From Plantactinospora sp040120695 (GTDB taxonomy: Bacteria > Actinomycetota > Actinomycetes > Mycobacteriales > Micromonosporaceae): DNA of 64,000 nt. Under the pieces are notes generated by a model. It ran no database searches. It worked only from the letters and a program-made list of their open reading frames with translations, and was not told the DNA's origin. The DNA lies in NCBI RefSeq assembly GCF_040120695.1, contig NZ_JBEEAC010000003.1, positions 248,001-312,000 on the forward strand. Reading direction: 5' to 3'. The translations under genes and the position numbers were made by a program. Numbering within the stretch: position 1 is the first letter of the stretch; each line of letters opens with the position of its first letter. Below are positions 33,865 to 42,531 of the stretch, in pieces.

Positions 33865-34947
33865 TTGCGCTCTGTGCGTGGGATGCGGATCGTCTCGGTA
33901 TTCGCGGTGGGCGGGCTCGCGCTGGGCGCCGCCGCGTGTGGTGAGGCTCCGAGCGATAGCAACGATGGCGGCGCCGCGGCCGACAAGTACACCGCGTGCA
34001 TGGTGACGGACGTCGGAGGCATCGACGACAAGTCGTTCAACACCTCCGCCTGGGCGGGCCTGGAGGCGGCCAAGGCCGCCGACAGCAAGATCGACATCAA
34101 GTACGTGGCGTCCAAGGCCGAGGCCGACTACGAGCCGAACCTGACCCAGTACGTCAACCAGGACTGCGACTTCATCCTCGCCGTCGGCGGCCTGATGGCC
34201 GAGGCGACATCGAAGATCGCCAAGGCGAACCCGGACCAGCAGTTCGGCATCGTCGACGCGAAGCTGCCGGAGAGCAACGTCTTCCCGATGCAGTTCGACA
34301 CCGCGCAGGCCGCCTTCCTCGCCGGTTACCTGGCGGCCGGGATGACCAAGACCGGCAAGGTCGGCACCTACGGCGGCATGAAGATCGGTCCGGTGACCAT
34401 CTTCATGGACGGCTACGTCGACGGGGTGGCCCACTACAACAAGACCAAGGGCAAGAACGTCCAGGTCCTGGGCTGGAACAAGGAGACCCAGAACGGGTCG
34501 TTCACCAACGACTTCGTCAAGCAGGACGAGGGCAAGAAGGTCTCCGACACCCTGGTCGCCCAGGGCGCGGACATCGTCATGCCGGTGGCCGGCGGCGCCG
34601 GCCTGGGCACCACGGCGGCCGCGCAGGCCTCCAACGGCAAGTACTCGGTGATCTGGGTCGACGTCGACGGCTGCGAGAGCACCCCGAACTGCCCGGCCCT
34701 GCTGACCACGGTCGTCAAGAACATCTCCGACGCCGTCCGGGACGCCGTGGTGAGCGCGGCCAAGGGCGACAAGCTGGCCCACGACCCCGGCTACCTCGGC
34801 ACCCTGGCCGACAACGGTGTCTCGCTGGCGCCGTACCACGAGTTCGACAGCAAGGTGCCGGCGGAGCTGAAGGCCGAGATCGACAAGCTCAAGGCCGACA
34901 TCAGCTCCGGCGCGATCACCGTCACCTCGGCCAGCCAGCCGAAGTGA
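33865..34947 (+). CDS. BMP-family nucleoside-binding lipoprotein
   Basis: 360 aa substrate-binding protein of a nucleoside ABC importer (PnrA/TmpC/BmpA family). The signal peptide ends in the lipobox GAAAC (Cys ~26). Conserved blocks: CMVTDVGGIDDKSFNTSAWAG, LAGYLAAGMTKTGKVGTYGG and DIVMPVAGGAGLGTTAAAQ, where the Asp and aromatic residues bind the base and ribose. TTG 33865 is chosen as start because GGAAGGAG (33851-33858) lies 6 nt upstream; GTG 33874 is too far. First gene of the transport operon. Confidence 0.9.
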   Translation: MRSVRGMRIVSVFAVGGLALGAAACGEAPSDSNDGGAAADKYTACMVTDVGGIDDKSFNTSAWAGLEAAKAADSKIDIKYVASKAEADYEPNLTQYVNQDCDFILAVGGLMAEATSKIAKANPDQQFGIVDAKLPESNVFPMQFDTAQAAFLAGYLAAGMTKTGKVGTYGGMKIGPVTIFMDGYVDGVAHYNKTKGKNVQVLGWNKETQNGSFTNDFVKQDEGKKVSDTLVAQGADIVMPVAGGAGLGTTAAAQASNGKYSVIWVDVDGCESTPNCPALLTTVVKNISDAVRDAVVSAAKGDKLAHDPGYLGTLADNGVSLAPYHEFDSKVPAELKAEIDKLKADISSGAITVTSASQPK

Positions 34948-34953
34948 CCTCCG

Positions 34954-34986
34954 GGTCGACCGCCCGACCCGCTCGGGCGGTCGACC
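34954..34986 (+). terminator. 14-bp stem hairpin after the BMP lipoprotein gene
   Basis: Arms 34954-34967 and 34973-34986 are perfectly complementary, with a 5-nt CCCGC loop and no T-run. It is more likely a partial terminator or mRNA-stability element than a full stop, since the operon continues. Confidence 0.6.
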
Positions 34987-35020
34987 GGTACGGCTTGCGA
35001 AGGCCGACGATCCGGTCGCT

Positions 35021-35056
35021 CCGATCGGCGTGCAGACAGATCCCCACGCCGATCGG
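35021..35056 (+). repeat. 12-bp stem hairpin before the ABC ATPase gene
   Basis: CCGATCGGCGTG (35021-35032) pairs exactly with CACGCCGATCGG (35045-35056) around a 12-nt loop, 70 bases upstream of the ATPase start. It could be a second 3' end barrier or a 5' leader structure. Confidence 0.55.
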
Positions 35057-35126
35057 GGCGACCGCTTTTCACGCCGAGCAGCAGCTAGGCTGCACCACCA
35101 TCGCCCGCACTCGCCAGGAGGTTGCG

Positions 35127-36785
35127 CTGAGACTCGAACTGCGCGGCATCACCAAGCGGTTCGGTGAACTGGTCGCCAACGACCACATCGACCTGACGGT
35201 GGAGCCCGGAGAGATCCACGCCCTGCTCGGTGAGAACGGCGCGGGCAAGTCCACCCTGATGAACGTGCTGTACGGCCTGCTCCAGCCCGACGAGGGCGAG
35301 ATCCTGGTCGACGGCAGGCCGCTGAGGGTCAAGGATCCCGGCGACGCCATCGCGGCCGGCATCGGCATGGTGCACCAGCACTTCATGCTGGTCCCGGTCT
35401 TCACCGTGGCCGAGAACGTGATGCTCGGCGCCGAGCAGGTCCGCGGCGGCATCGTCGGCTTCCTCGACCGGCGGCGGGCCCGGCGCCAGGTGACCGAGGT
35501 CTCCACCCGGTACAACCTGCGGGTCGATCCGGACGCGGTGGTCGAGAACCTGCCGGTCGGCGTGCAGCAGCGGGTCGAGATCCTCAAGGCGCTGACCCGG
35601 GACGTCGACCTGCTCATCCTGGACGAGCCGACCGCCGTGCTGACCCCGCAGGAGACCGAGGAACTGCTCGGGATCATGCGGTCGCTCAAGGAGTCGGGCA
35701 AGTCGATCGTCTTCATCACGCACAAGCTCAAAGAGGTCAGGGCGATCGCCGACCGGATCACCGTGATCCGCCGGGGCCGGACCGTCGGCACCGCCAGCCC
35801 GAGCGCCAGCGAGGACGAACTGGCCGCGCTGATGGTCGGGCGTACGGTCAACCTGACCGTGCAGAAGTCCGTCGCCGCACCGGGTGAGCCGGTGCTGGAG
35901 GTCGAGGGGCTGGTCGTCGACGACGAGCGGTCGGTCCGGGCCGTCGACGGCGTCGACCTGACCGTACGGGCCGGTGAGGTGCTCGGCATCGCCGGTGTGC
36001 AGGGCAACGGCCAGACCGAGCTGATCGAGGCGCTGATGGGGCTGCGCCCGGTGCTGCACGGCACGGTGAGCCTGTCCGGCCAGCGCATCGACGGGTGGTC
36101 GACCAAGCGGGTGCTGCGGGCCGGCGTCGGCTACGTACCCGAGGACCGCAGCGTCGACGGGCTGGTCAAGGAGTTCAGCGTCGCCGAGAACCTGGTGCTG
36201 GACATCTACGACCGGCCGCCGTTCGGCTCCGGGCTGGCGCTCCGGCCGGACGCGATCGCCGCCTCGGCCCGGGAGCGGATCCCCGAGTTCGACGTACGCA
36301 CCTCGTCGCCGGAGGCGGCCGTCGGCACGCTCTCCGGCGGCAACCAGCAGAAGGTGATCATCGCTCGGGAGATGTCCCGGCCGCTCAAGCTCTTCGTGGC
36401 CGCCCAGCCGACCCGGGGGGTGGACGTCGGCTCGATCGAGTTCATCCACCGCCGGATCATCCACGAACGGGACATCGGCGTCGCCGTACTCCTGGTCTCC
36501 AGCGAGCTGGACGAGGTGATCGGGCTGGCCGACCGGATCGCGGTGATGTACCGGGGCCGGATCATCGGCATGGTAGGGCCGGACACCCCGCGTGAGGAGA
36601 TCGGCCTGCTGATGGCCGGAATCACCGATGCCGCCCCGGCCGGGACCGGTGGCGGTGCCGGGGCGGCCGGGACCGGTGGCGGTGCCGGGGCGGCCGGGAC
36701 CGGTGGCGGTGCCGAGGCGGCCGCAAGCCCCGACGGGCCGGTGACTCCGGCTCCCGACGTCGCTGGTAGCGAGGAAACCCGATGA
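35127..36785 (+). CDS. Nucleoside ABC transporter ATP-binding protein (two ATPase domains), CTG start
   Basis: 552 aa tandem ATPase of the sugar/nucleoside importer class. Domain 1: Walker A LLGENGAGKST, signature-like LPVGVQQRVEILKAL, Walker B LLILDEPTAVLTP. Domain 2: degenerate Walker A GIAGVQGNGQTELIE, signature LSGGNQQKVIIAREM, Walker-B-like LFVAAQPTRGVDVGS with the usual QPTRG replacement. The only start next to AGGAGG (35116-35121) in this frame is CTG 35127, giving (M)RLELRGITKRFGELVAN, which matches where homologues begin. The C-terminal tail has a Gly-Ala-Gly repeat. It overlaps the first permease by ATGA. Confidence 0.9.
   Translation: MRLELRGITKRFGELVANDHIDLTVEPGEIHALLGENGAGKSTLMNVLYGLLQPDEGEILVDGRPLRVKDPGDAIAAGIGMVHQHFMLVPVFTVAENVMLGAEQVRGGIVGFLDRRRARRQVTEVSTRYNLRVDPDAVVENLPVGVQQRVEILKALTRDVDLLILDEPTAVLTPQETEELLGIMRSLKESGKSIVFITHKLKEVRAIADRITVIRRGRTVGTASPSASEDELAALMVGRTVNLTVQKSVAAPGEPVLEVEGLVVDDERSVRAVDGVDLTVRAGEVLGIAGVQGNGQTELIEALMGLRPVLHGTVSLSGQRIDGWSTKRVLRAGVGYVPEDRSVDGLVKEFSVAENLVLDIYDRPPFGSGLALRPDAIAASARERIPEFDVRTSSPEAAVGTLSGGNQQKVIIAREMSRPLKLFVAAQPTRGVDVGSIEFIHRRIIHERDIGVAVLLVSSELDEVIGLADRIAVMYRGRIIGMVGPDTPREEIGLLMAGITDAAPAGTGGGAGAAGTGGGAGAAGTGGGAEAAASPDGPVTPAPDVAGSEETR
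36642..36722 (+). repeat. 27-bp in-frame repeat in the ATPase C-terminus
   Basis: Three units (36642-36668, 36669-36695, 36696-36722) encode a 9-residue Gly/Ala/Thr motif (GTGGGAGAA). Confidence 0.9.
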
Positions 36786-38089
36786 CCGACGTGAACGAGC
36801 CCGGGTCGCCGTCGCCGGAGCAGACCCCGGGCGGGGCCGGCAAGGGGCCGACCGACCGGGACGGCGGTGGACGGCAGCTGCTCCAGGCGTTCGTGCACAA
36901 CCTCTGGGCGGCCAACACCGCCACGGTCACCGTGCTGGCGATCGTGCTGGCCACGCTGATCGGCGCCGTGCTGATCGTCATCTCCGACCCGGACGTGCTG
37001 GCCACCTGGGGCTACTTCACCGCCCAGCCCTCCGACGCGATCAACTCCAGCTGGGCGGTTGTCAGCGATGCGTACGCAAACCTGTTCAAGGGCGCGGTCT
37101 TCGACCCGGCGGCGGTGCGGGCCTGGGCCGACGGCACCGGCGGCTGGCAGCCGGTCTTCGCGCCGATCTCGGAGACGTTGACCTACACCGCCCCGCTGGT
37201 CTTCACCGGGCTGGCGGTCTCGCTCGCCTTCCGGGGCGGGCTGTTCAACATCGGCGCCCAGGGACAGGCCACCCTCGGGGTGATCCTGGCCGCGCTGGCC
37301 GGGTTCCTGCTGCCGCTGCCCCCGGTGGTGCACCTGATCGTGGCGGTACTCGCCGGGGCCGTGGGCGGGGCGATCTGGGGATTCGTCCCCGGTTTCCTGA
37401 AGGCGCGTACCGGTGCGCACGAGGTGATCACCACGATCATGCTCAACTACGTCTCCTTCTCCTTCCTGGCCTGGATCATCGTGCAGGACGGGGTGCACGC
37501 GCCGAACCGGACGGACGCGATCAGCCGGCCGGTGGACGGCTCCGCCCAACTGCCCCGGCTGCTCGGCGGCGACCTGCGGGTGCACCTCGGCATCGCGCTC
37601 GCGATCGCCGCCACCTGGGCGGTCGGCTGGCTGCTCAACCGCTCCACCTTCGGCTTCGAACTGCGGGCGGTCGGCGCCAACCCCGACGCGGCGCGGACCG
37701 CGGGGATCAGCGTCGGCCGGACGTACGTGCTGGTCATGGTCATCGCCGGGGCGCTGTCCGGGCTGGGCGGCGCGAACATGGTCCTCGGCACCACCGCCAC
37801 CGCGCTCACCCCGCTGGTGGTCGCCCAGATCGGCTTCGACGGCATCCTGGTGGCGCTGCTCGGCCGGGTGAAGCCGTGGGGGGTCGCGCTCGCCGCACTG
37901 CTCTTCGGCGCGCTCCAGGCCGGCGGCAACCGGATGCAGTCGTACGCCAGCATCTCGCTGGAGCTGGTCACCGTGCTCCAGGCGCTGATCGTCATCTTCA
38001 TCGCCGCGCCCGCACTGGTGAAGGCGATCTTCGGGCTCCGGGCCGCCCGGGCCGCCAGGTTGTCCACGAGCATGGCGAAGGGCTGGTAG
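36782..38089 (+). CDS. Nucleoside ABC transporter permease 1
   Basis: 435 aa BPD_transp_2-type permease (YufP-like). After a hydrophilic Gly/Pro N-terminus of ~35 residues come about ten helices: TVTVLAIVLATLIGAVLIVIS, APLVFTGLAVSLAFRGGLFNIGAQGQ (family signature 'FNIGxxGQ'), TIMLNYVSFSFLAWIIV and RTYVLVMVIAGALSGLGGANM. It is coupled to the ATPase by a 4-base overlap and works with the second permease as a heterodimer. Confidence 0.9.
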   Translation: MTDVNEPGSPSPEQTPGGAGKGPTDRDGGGRQLLQAFVHNLWAANTATVTVLAIVLATLIGAVLIVISDPDVLATWGYFTAQPSDAINSSWAVVSDAYANLFKGAVFDPAAVRAWADGTGGWQPVFAPISETLTYTAPLVFTGLAVSLAFRGGLFNIGAQGQATLGVILAALAGFLLPLPPVVHLIVAVLAGAVGGAIWGFVPGFLKARTGAHEVITTIMLNYVSFSFLAWIIVQDGVHAPNRTDAISRPVDGSAQLPRLLGGDLRVHLGIALAIAATWAVGWLLNRSTFGFELRAVGANPDAARTAGISVGRTYVLVMVIAGALSGLGGANMVLGTTATALTPLVVAQIGFDGILVALLGRVKPWGVALAALLFGALQAGGNRMQSYASISLELVTVLQALIVIFIAAPALVKAIFGLRAARAARLSTSMAKGW

Positions 38090-38092
38090 TCG

Positions 38093-38200
38093 GTGAGCGC
38101 GAGGAGTGAGCTTGCGAGCCCCGCAGTCGCGAACGGAAGGCGGCACAGGTGAGCGCGAGGAGTGAGCTTGCGAGCCCCGCAGTCGCGAACGGAAGGCGGC
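38093..38200 (+). repeat. Direct repeat of a 52-bp dispersed element between permease genes
   Basis: 38093-38144 and 38149-38200 are identical 52-bp copies starting GTGAGCGCGAGGAGTGAGC and ending GGAAGGCGGC, separated by 4 bp. The end of the second copy supplies the GGAAGG ribosome site for the next permease. Similar segments occur upstream of many Micromonosporaceae genes, to my knowledge. Confidence 0.85.
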
Positions 38201-38204
38201 GCTG

Positions 38205-39482
38205 ATGTCGACCATGACTGCCGAGGAGCTGGCCGTCACCGTACGGCCGGGCTTCTGGATCCGGGACCGCAAGGTCGGCGCCGGTGCCGTACTGCTCGGG
38301 CTGGTCGCGGCGGTGCTCTTCGGCGCGCTGGCCACCGGTGAGAAGGCGCGGTTCACCCTCAGCGAGGATGCCGCCGGCGCGGCGTTGTCCATCGACGGCA
38401 CGGTCGGGGCGGTCCTGTTCGGGCTGGTCGCGGCGGCGGCCGGCGCGGCGCTGCTGGCCGGGCTGCCGAAGCGCTGGTTCGTGCCGCTGCTCGGCGTGGC
38501 GGTGGTCGGAGTGGTGCTCTCCTTTCTCTGCTGGCAGGTGTCGGCGGCGCCGACCGGGCAGAACTTCATGCCGCTGGTCAACATCGTCCGGGGTACCTTC
38601 ATCCTTGCCCTGCCGCTGATCTTCGGCGCCCTGGCCGGGGTGCTCTGCGAGCGGTCCGGCGTGGTGAACGTGGCGATCGAGGGCCAGTTGCTGATGGGCG
38701 CCTTCGCCGGGGCCCTGGTCGGCACGCTCGCGGCGAGCGCCTGGATCGGGCTGGTCGCGGCGGCGCTCGGTGGCGCGCTGATCTCGCTCCTGCTGGCGAT
38801 CTTCACCATCCGCTACCTGGTCGACCAGGTGGTGATGGGGATCGTGCTCAACCTCCTCGCGGTCGGGCTGACCGGGTTCCTCTACGAACGGTTGATGCAG
38901 CCGGACGCGAAGAAGTACAACCAGCCGCCGAGGTTCGAGGCGTGGCCGATCCCGGTGCTGTCGGACATTCCGGTGCTCGGGCCGGCACTGTTCCGGGGCA
39001 ACATCTTCCTCTACCTGGCATTGATCCTGGTGGTGGTGATCCACGTCGGGCTGTTCCGTACCCGGTGGGGGCTGCGGACCCGCTCGGTGGGTGAGCACCC
39101 GACCGCCGCCGACACCCTCGGGGTGAAGGTGCTGGCGCTGCGCTACCGCAACGTGCTGCTGGCCGGCATGGTCGCCGGGCTGGGTGGCGCCTCCTACACG
39201 CTGGCGCTCTACACCTTCAGCAAGAACATGATCGGTGGCAAGGGCTTCATCGCGCTGGCGGCACTGATCTTCGGGCGGTGGAGCCCGACCGGTGCCCTGC
39301 TGGCGGCGCTCTTCTTCGGCTTCGCCGACCAGCTCGGGACGTACCTCGGCGCGATCGACAGCAGCATCCCGAGCGAGTTCCTGGCGATGCTGCCGTACCT
39401 CGCCACCCTGCTGGCCGTGGCCGGCCTGGTCGGCAAGGTGCGGGCGCCGGCCGCCGACGGCAAGCCCTACATCAAGGGCTGA
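38205..39482 (+). CDS. Nucleoside ABC transporter permease 2
   Basis: 425 aa BPD_transp_2-type permease (YufQ-like) with ~10 helices: AVLLGLVAAVLFGALATGE, LPLIFGALAGVLCERSGVVNVAIEGQLLMGAF (family signature 'SGVxNIAxEG'), YLVDQVVMGIVLNLLAVGLTGFLYERL and FGRWSPTGALLAALFFGFADQLG. ATG 38205; the ribosome site comes from the 52-bp repeat. Last membrane component of the importer; the cytidine deaminase follows 30 bases later. Confidence 0.92.
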   Translation: MSTMTAEELAVTVRPGFWIRDRKVGAGAVLLGLVAAVLFGALATGEKARFTLSEDAAGAALSIDGTVGAVLFGLVAAAAGAALLAGLPKRWFVPLLGVAVVGVVLSFLCWQVSAAPTGQNFMPLVNIVRGTFILALPLIFGALAGVLCERSGVVNVAIEGQLLMGAFAGALVGTLAASAWIGLVAAALGGALISLLLAIFTIRYLVDQVVMGIVLNLLAVGLTGFLYERLMQPDAKKYNQPPRFEAWPIPVLSDIPVLGPALFRGNIFLYLALILVVVIHVGLFRTRWGLRTRSVGEHPTAADTLGVKVLALRYRNVLLAGMVAGLGGASYTLALYTFSKNMIGGKGFIALAALIFGRWSPTGALLAALFFGFADQLGTYLGAIDSSIPSEFLAMLPYLATLLAVAGLVGKVRAPAADGKPYIKG

Positions 39483-39512
39483 CCAGCGGCGGGGCAGGAT
39501 GGGAGCGTGACG

Positions 39513-40217
39513 ATGGAGATTGACTGGGCGCAGCTGCGGGCCGCCGCGACCGACGTGATGCGGCACGCGTACGCGCCGTACTCGAACTTCCCGGTCGGGG
39601 CGGCGGCGCTGGTCGACGACGGCCGGGTGGTGGTCGGCTGCAACGTCGAGAACGCCGGGTACGGGGTGACGCTCTGCGCCGAGTGCGGCGTGGTGTCGGC
39701 GCTGCACGCCTCGGGAGGCGGGAAACTCGTCGCGCTGTCCTGCGTCGGTGCCACCGGTGAGCCGTTGATGCCGTGCGGGCGGTGCCGGCAGCTGCTCTGG
39801 GAGAACGGCGGGCCGGACTGCCTGATCGAGGCGGAGCCGGTGCCGCTGCGGATGGCGGAGTTGCTGCCGCACGCGTTCGGGGTGGAGGACCTGGAGGCGA
39901 TCGCGACGTCGGCCAAGGTCCCGACGGTGCCGGAGGAGTTGGCCGCGTGGCGTGGCCGGGGCACCGTCTTCGTGCATCCGGACGTCTCGGCCGGGCGGCA
40001 GGTCTGGACCGGATACTGGGAGCGGGCCGCCGGGGACGTCGAGGGGGTGCGGACCGGGGTACTCGAGGAGGCGCCGACCTGGGACGACCCGGCCGAGGCG
40101 GTGAGCTGGGGACAGGCCCGTACGCCCCGGGTGGTGGTGGTCGGCGCGGACGGGGCGATGTTCTGGGCGGGTGAGGGGGAGCCGCCGGCCGAGATCCCTG
40201 CCCGCTGGGGTGCCTGA
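39513..40217 (+). CDS. cdd: Cytidine deaminase with C-terminal extension
   Basis: 234 aa. The first ~130 residues are a complete small cytidine deaminase: SNFPVGAAALVDDGRVVVGCNVENAGYG, TLCAECGVVSAL (zinc Cys and catalytic Glu) and MPCGRCRQLLWE (two zinc Cys). It converts (deoxy)cytidine to (deoxy)uridine. About 100 further residues (from TVFVHPDVSAGRQVW) have no counterpart in the ~130-aa family and no recognised domain. ATG 39513 has GGGAG 7 nt upstream; GTG 39507 is too close to it. It is fed by the upstream importer and precedes deoA. Confidence 0.9.
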   Translation: MEIDWAQLRAAATDVMRHAYAPYSNFPVGAAALVDDGRVVVGCNVENAGYGVTLCAECGVVSALHASGGGKLVALSCVGATGEPLMPCGRCRQLLWENGGPDCLIEAEPVPLRMAELLPHAFGVEDLEAIATSAKVPTVPEELAAWRGRGTVFVHPDVSAGRQVWTGYWERAAGDVEGVRTGVLEEAPTWDDPAEAVSWGQARTPRVVVVGADGAMFWAGEGEPPAEIPARWGA

Positions 40218-40272
40218 CAAGAAACCCGCTGGCGTGCCTGACAAGAAACCCGCTGGGGTGCCTGACGAGGAA
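40201..40272. repeat. 24-bp tandem repeat copying the end of cdd
   Basis: Three 24-bp units (40201-40224, 40225-40248, 40249-40272). The first contains the last codons of cdd (R-W-G-A) and its TGA; the next two keep the frame and the TGA. Confidence 0.9.
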
Positions 40273-40300
40273 CTGGGCGCCTGACGAGGAAGAGGAAACT

Positions 40301-41581
40301 GTGCGTGGGTTCGCCGCGGTCGACGTGATCCGGGCCAAGAGGGACGGCGGGGCGCTGTCCGACGAGCAGATCGACTGGGTGGTCGACGCGTACACCCGGG
40401 GGCGGGTCGCCGACGAGCAGATGGCGGCGCTGGCCATGGCGATCCTGCTCCGGGGCATGACGCCGGGCGAGATCGCCCGTTGGACGGCGGCGATGATCGC
40501 CAGCGGGGACCGGCTGGACCTCTCCGGGGTGCCCCGACCGACCGTCGACAAGCACTCCACGGGCGGGGTCGGCGACAAGATCACCCTTCCGCTCACGCCG
40601 CTGGTGGCGGCGTGCGGTGCCGCCGTACCGCAGCTCTCCGGGCGGGGGCTGGGCCACACCGGCGGGACCCTGGACAAGCTGGAGTCGATTCCGGGCTGGC
40701 GGGCCGCGCTGGACAACGACGAGTTCATCGCCCAACTGGGTGAGGTCGGCGCGGTGATCTGCGCGGCGGGTGAGCGGCTGGCGCCGGCCGACCGCAAGCT
40801 CTACGCGTTGCGTGACGTGACCGGCACGGTGGAGGCGATTCCGCTGATCGCCAGCTCGATCATGAGCAAGAAGATCGCCGAGGGTACCGGCGCGCTCGTC
40901 CTGGACGTGAAGGTCGGCTCGGGCGCGTTCATGAAGTCGGAGGCGGAGGCCCGGGAACTGGCCAGGACCATGGTGGAGCTGGGCGGGGCGCACGGGGTCC
41001 GGACGGTCGCCCTGCTGACCGACATGTCGACGCCGTTGGGGCTGGCCGTGGGGAACGCGGTCGAGGTGGCCGAGTCGGTCGAGGTGCTGGCCGGCGGTGG
41101 GCCGACCGACGTGGTGGAGCTGACCGTGCGGTTGGCCCGGGAGATGCTGGGCGCCGCCGGACTGCCGGACGCCGACCCGGAGCGGGCGCTGCGGGACGGC
41201 CGGGCGATGGACACCTGGCGGGCGATGATCCGGGCCCAGGACGGCGATCCGGACGCCCCGTTGCCGGTCGCCCCGGAGGTGGAGGTAGTCCGGGCCGACC
41301 GGGACGGTTACGTCGCCGCCGTTGACGCGTACGGGATCGGCATCGCGGCGTGGCGACTCGGCGCGGGACGTGCCCGCAAGGAGGACCCGGTCAGCGCCGG
41401 GGCCGGGGTGGTGCTGCACCGCAGGCCGGGAGATCCGGTCCGCGCCGGCGAACCCCTCTACGAGCTGCGGGCCGACGATCCGGGGCGGATCCCGGCGGCC
41501 CGCGCGGTCGCCGCCGGGGCGGTGTCGGTCTCGGCCGAACCGCCGATCCTGCCGGACCTCGTCATCGACCGGATCGGCTGA
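40301..41581 (+). CDS. deoA: Thymidine phosphorylase
   Basis: Reversibly phosphorolyses thymidine/deoxyuridine to base and deoxyribose-1-phosphate. 426 aa, usual length. The helical N-domain (VIRAKRDGGALSDEQIDWVVDAYTRG) is followed by the signature DKHSTGGVGDKITL, the LSGRGLGHTGGTLDKLES loop, LIASSIMSKKIAEGTGALVLDVKVGSGAFMK and a C-terminal domain. GTG 40301 with AGAGG 5 nt upstream. Probably co-transcribed with cdd. Confidence 0.96.
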   Translation: MRGFAAVDVIRAKRDGGALSDEQIDWVVDAYTRGRVADEQMAALAMAILLRGMTPGEIARWTAAMIASGDRLDLSGVPRPTVDKHSTGGVGDKITLPLTPLVAACGAAVPQLSGRGLGHTGGTLDKLESIPGWRAALDNDEFIAQLGEVGAVICAAGERLAPADRKLYALRDVTGTVEAIPLIASSIMSKKIAEGTGALVLDVKVGSGAFMKSEAEARELARTMVELGGAHGVRTVALLTDMSTPLGLAVGNAVEVAESVEVLAGGGPTDVVELTVRLAREMLGAAGLPDADPERALRDGRAMDTWRAMIRAQDGDPDAPLPVAPEVEVVRADRDGYVAAVDAYGIGIAAWRLGAGRARKEDPVSAGAGVVLHRRPGDPVRAGEPLYELRADDPGRIPAARAVAAGAVSVSAEPPILPDLVIDRIG

Positions 41582-41758
41582 TTCCCGGATCTGCCGGCCC
41601 TGGTCACGGGCCGGGTGGTCGGGGCCGCGAGCCGCCGGCGGGCCGGGCGCGCCGCTCGATTTCCGGTTGTCCGGCCGCCGCGCGAGGCGCCCATGGTGTA
41701 CCCGCTGTGGACCGGCTATCCTCCGTCGCCGAGGGGTGGCACGGGGTATTGAGTCGAC

Positions 41759-42520
41759 GTGACGACCGGTCCACCCGGATCCGGTGCCGTGGGTGCCGTG
41801 TACCCCCGAGGCGACTCCGACGTGACAGGAAACCAGGCTGTGACCGTAACCGCTCCTGACCCGCAGGCGGTCCGGGCCGCCAACGTGGCCGAGGTGCAGC
41901 GGCTGGGGCTGCCCGTGCCGCCGGCACAGTTCCCGCTGGTCTGGGAGCTGGGCGACGCGGTCGAGCTGCGGCCCACCGCCGAGATCGAGGCCCGTACGGC
42001 CGTACTGCACCTGGTGCTGGCGCGCTGCTTCGGGATGTCGCCGGAGGCGGGGATGAGCTGGCTTCTCGGCTCGCACCTGGTGGAGCACGTGACACCGCCG
42101 GAGTGGCAGTTCGTGATGGGCAGCCGGGGCGACCACCGGTCGTTCGTACTGCACCACGACGCGATCTTCGCCCTCGCCTGGGTACTCGGGCTGAGCCGGC
42201 ACCTCGACCCGACGGAACCCAGCGACGAGCGGCTGATGGAGCAGTTGCCCAACCTGGTGGCGGGGGAGAGCTTCGGCCAGTGGCGCTCCCGTACCCTGGC
42301 GGCGCCCCGGGACGCGGCGGAGGTGGCCGCCGTGCTCGACTTCTACTACTGCCTGGACTGGGGTTATCTGGAGGCCGAGCAGGAGGGGCTGCGACTGCCC
42401 GGGATGATCGACAGCAACGCCATCGGTCAGCGGCGGTGGGCGCTGGAGTGGGCGGTGGTGTTCCGGGGGCCGTTCCACGACCCGCCCGCCGGCTGGGAGG
42501 AGGTCGACCTCTCCACCTGA
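41759..42520 (+). CDS. DUF4272 domain protein
   Basis: Up to 253 aa. From about residue 30 it follows the DUF4272 pattern: an initial R-x-x-N...L...P, LRPTAEIEARTAVLHLVLARCFG, then FYYCLDWGYLEAEQEGLRLPGM and IGQRRWALEWAV. Function unknown; many such genes lie beside nucleotide or cell-wall genes without a defined role. The start is uncertain: GTG 41759 gives the longest frame and GTG 41822 starts just before the domain; neither has a clear ribosome site. Confidence 0.75.
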   Translation: MTTGPPGSGAVGAVYPRGDSDVTGNQAVTVTAPDPQAVRAANVAEVQRLGLPVPPAQFPLVWELGDAVELRPTAEIEARTAVLHLVLARCFGMSPEAGMSWLLGSHLVEHVTPPEWQFVMGSRGDHRSFVLHHDAIFALAWVLGLSRHLDPTEPSDERLMEQLPNLVAGESFGQWRSRTLAAPRDAAEVAAVLDFYYCLDWGYLEAEQEGLRLPGMIDSNAIGQRRWALEWAVVFRGPFHDPPAGWEEVDLST

Positions 42521-42531
42521 CCGGGCGGTGG

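Noticed and set aside
39467..42478. A 1003-codon minus-strand frame over cdd, deoA and the DUF4272 gene
   Set aside because: High-G+C shadow of three recognisable genes; low-complexity translation without motifs.
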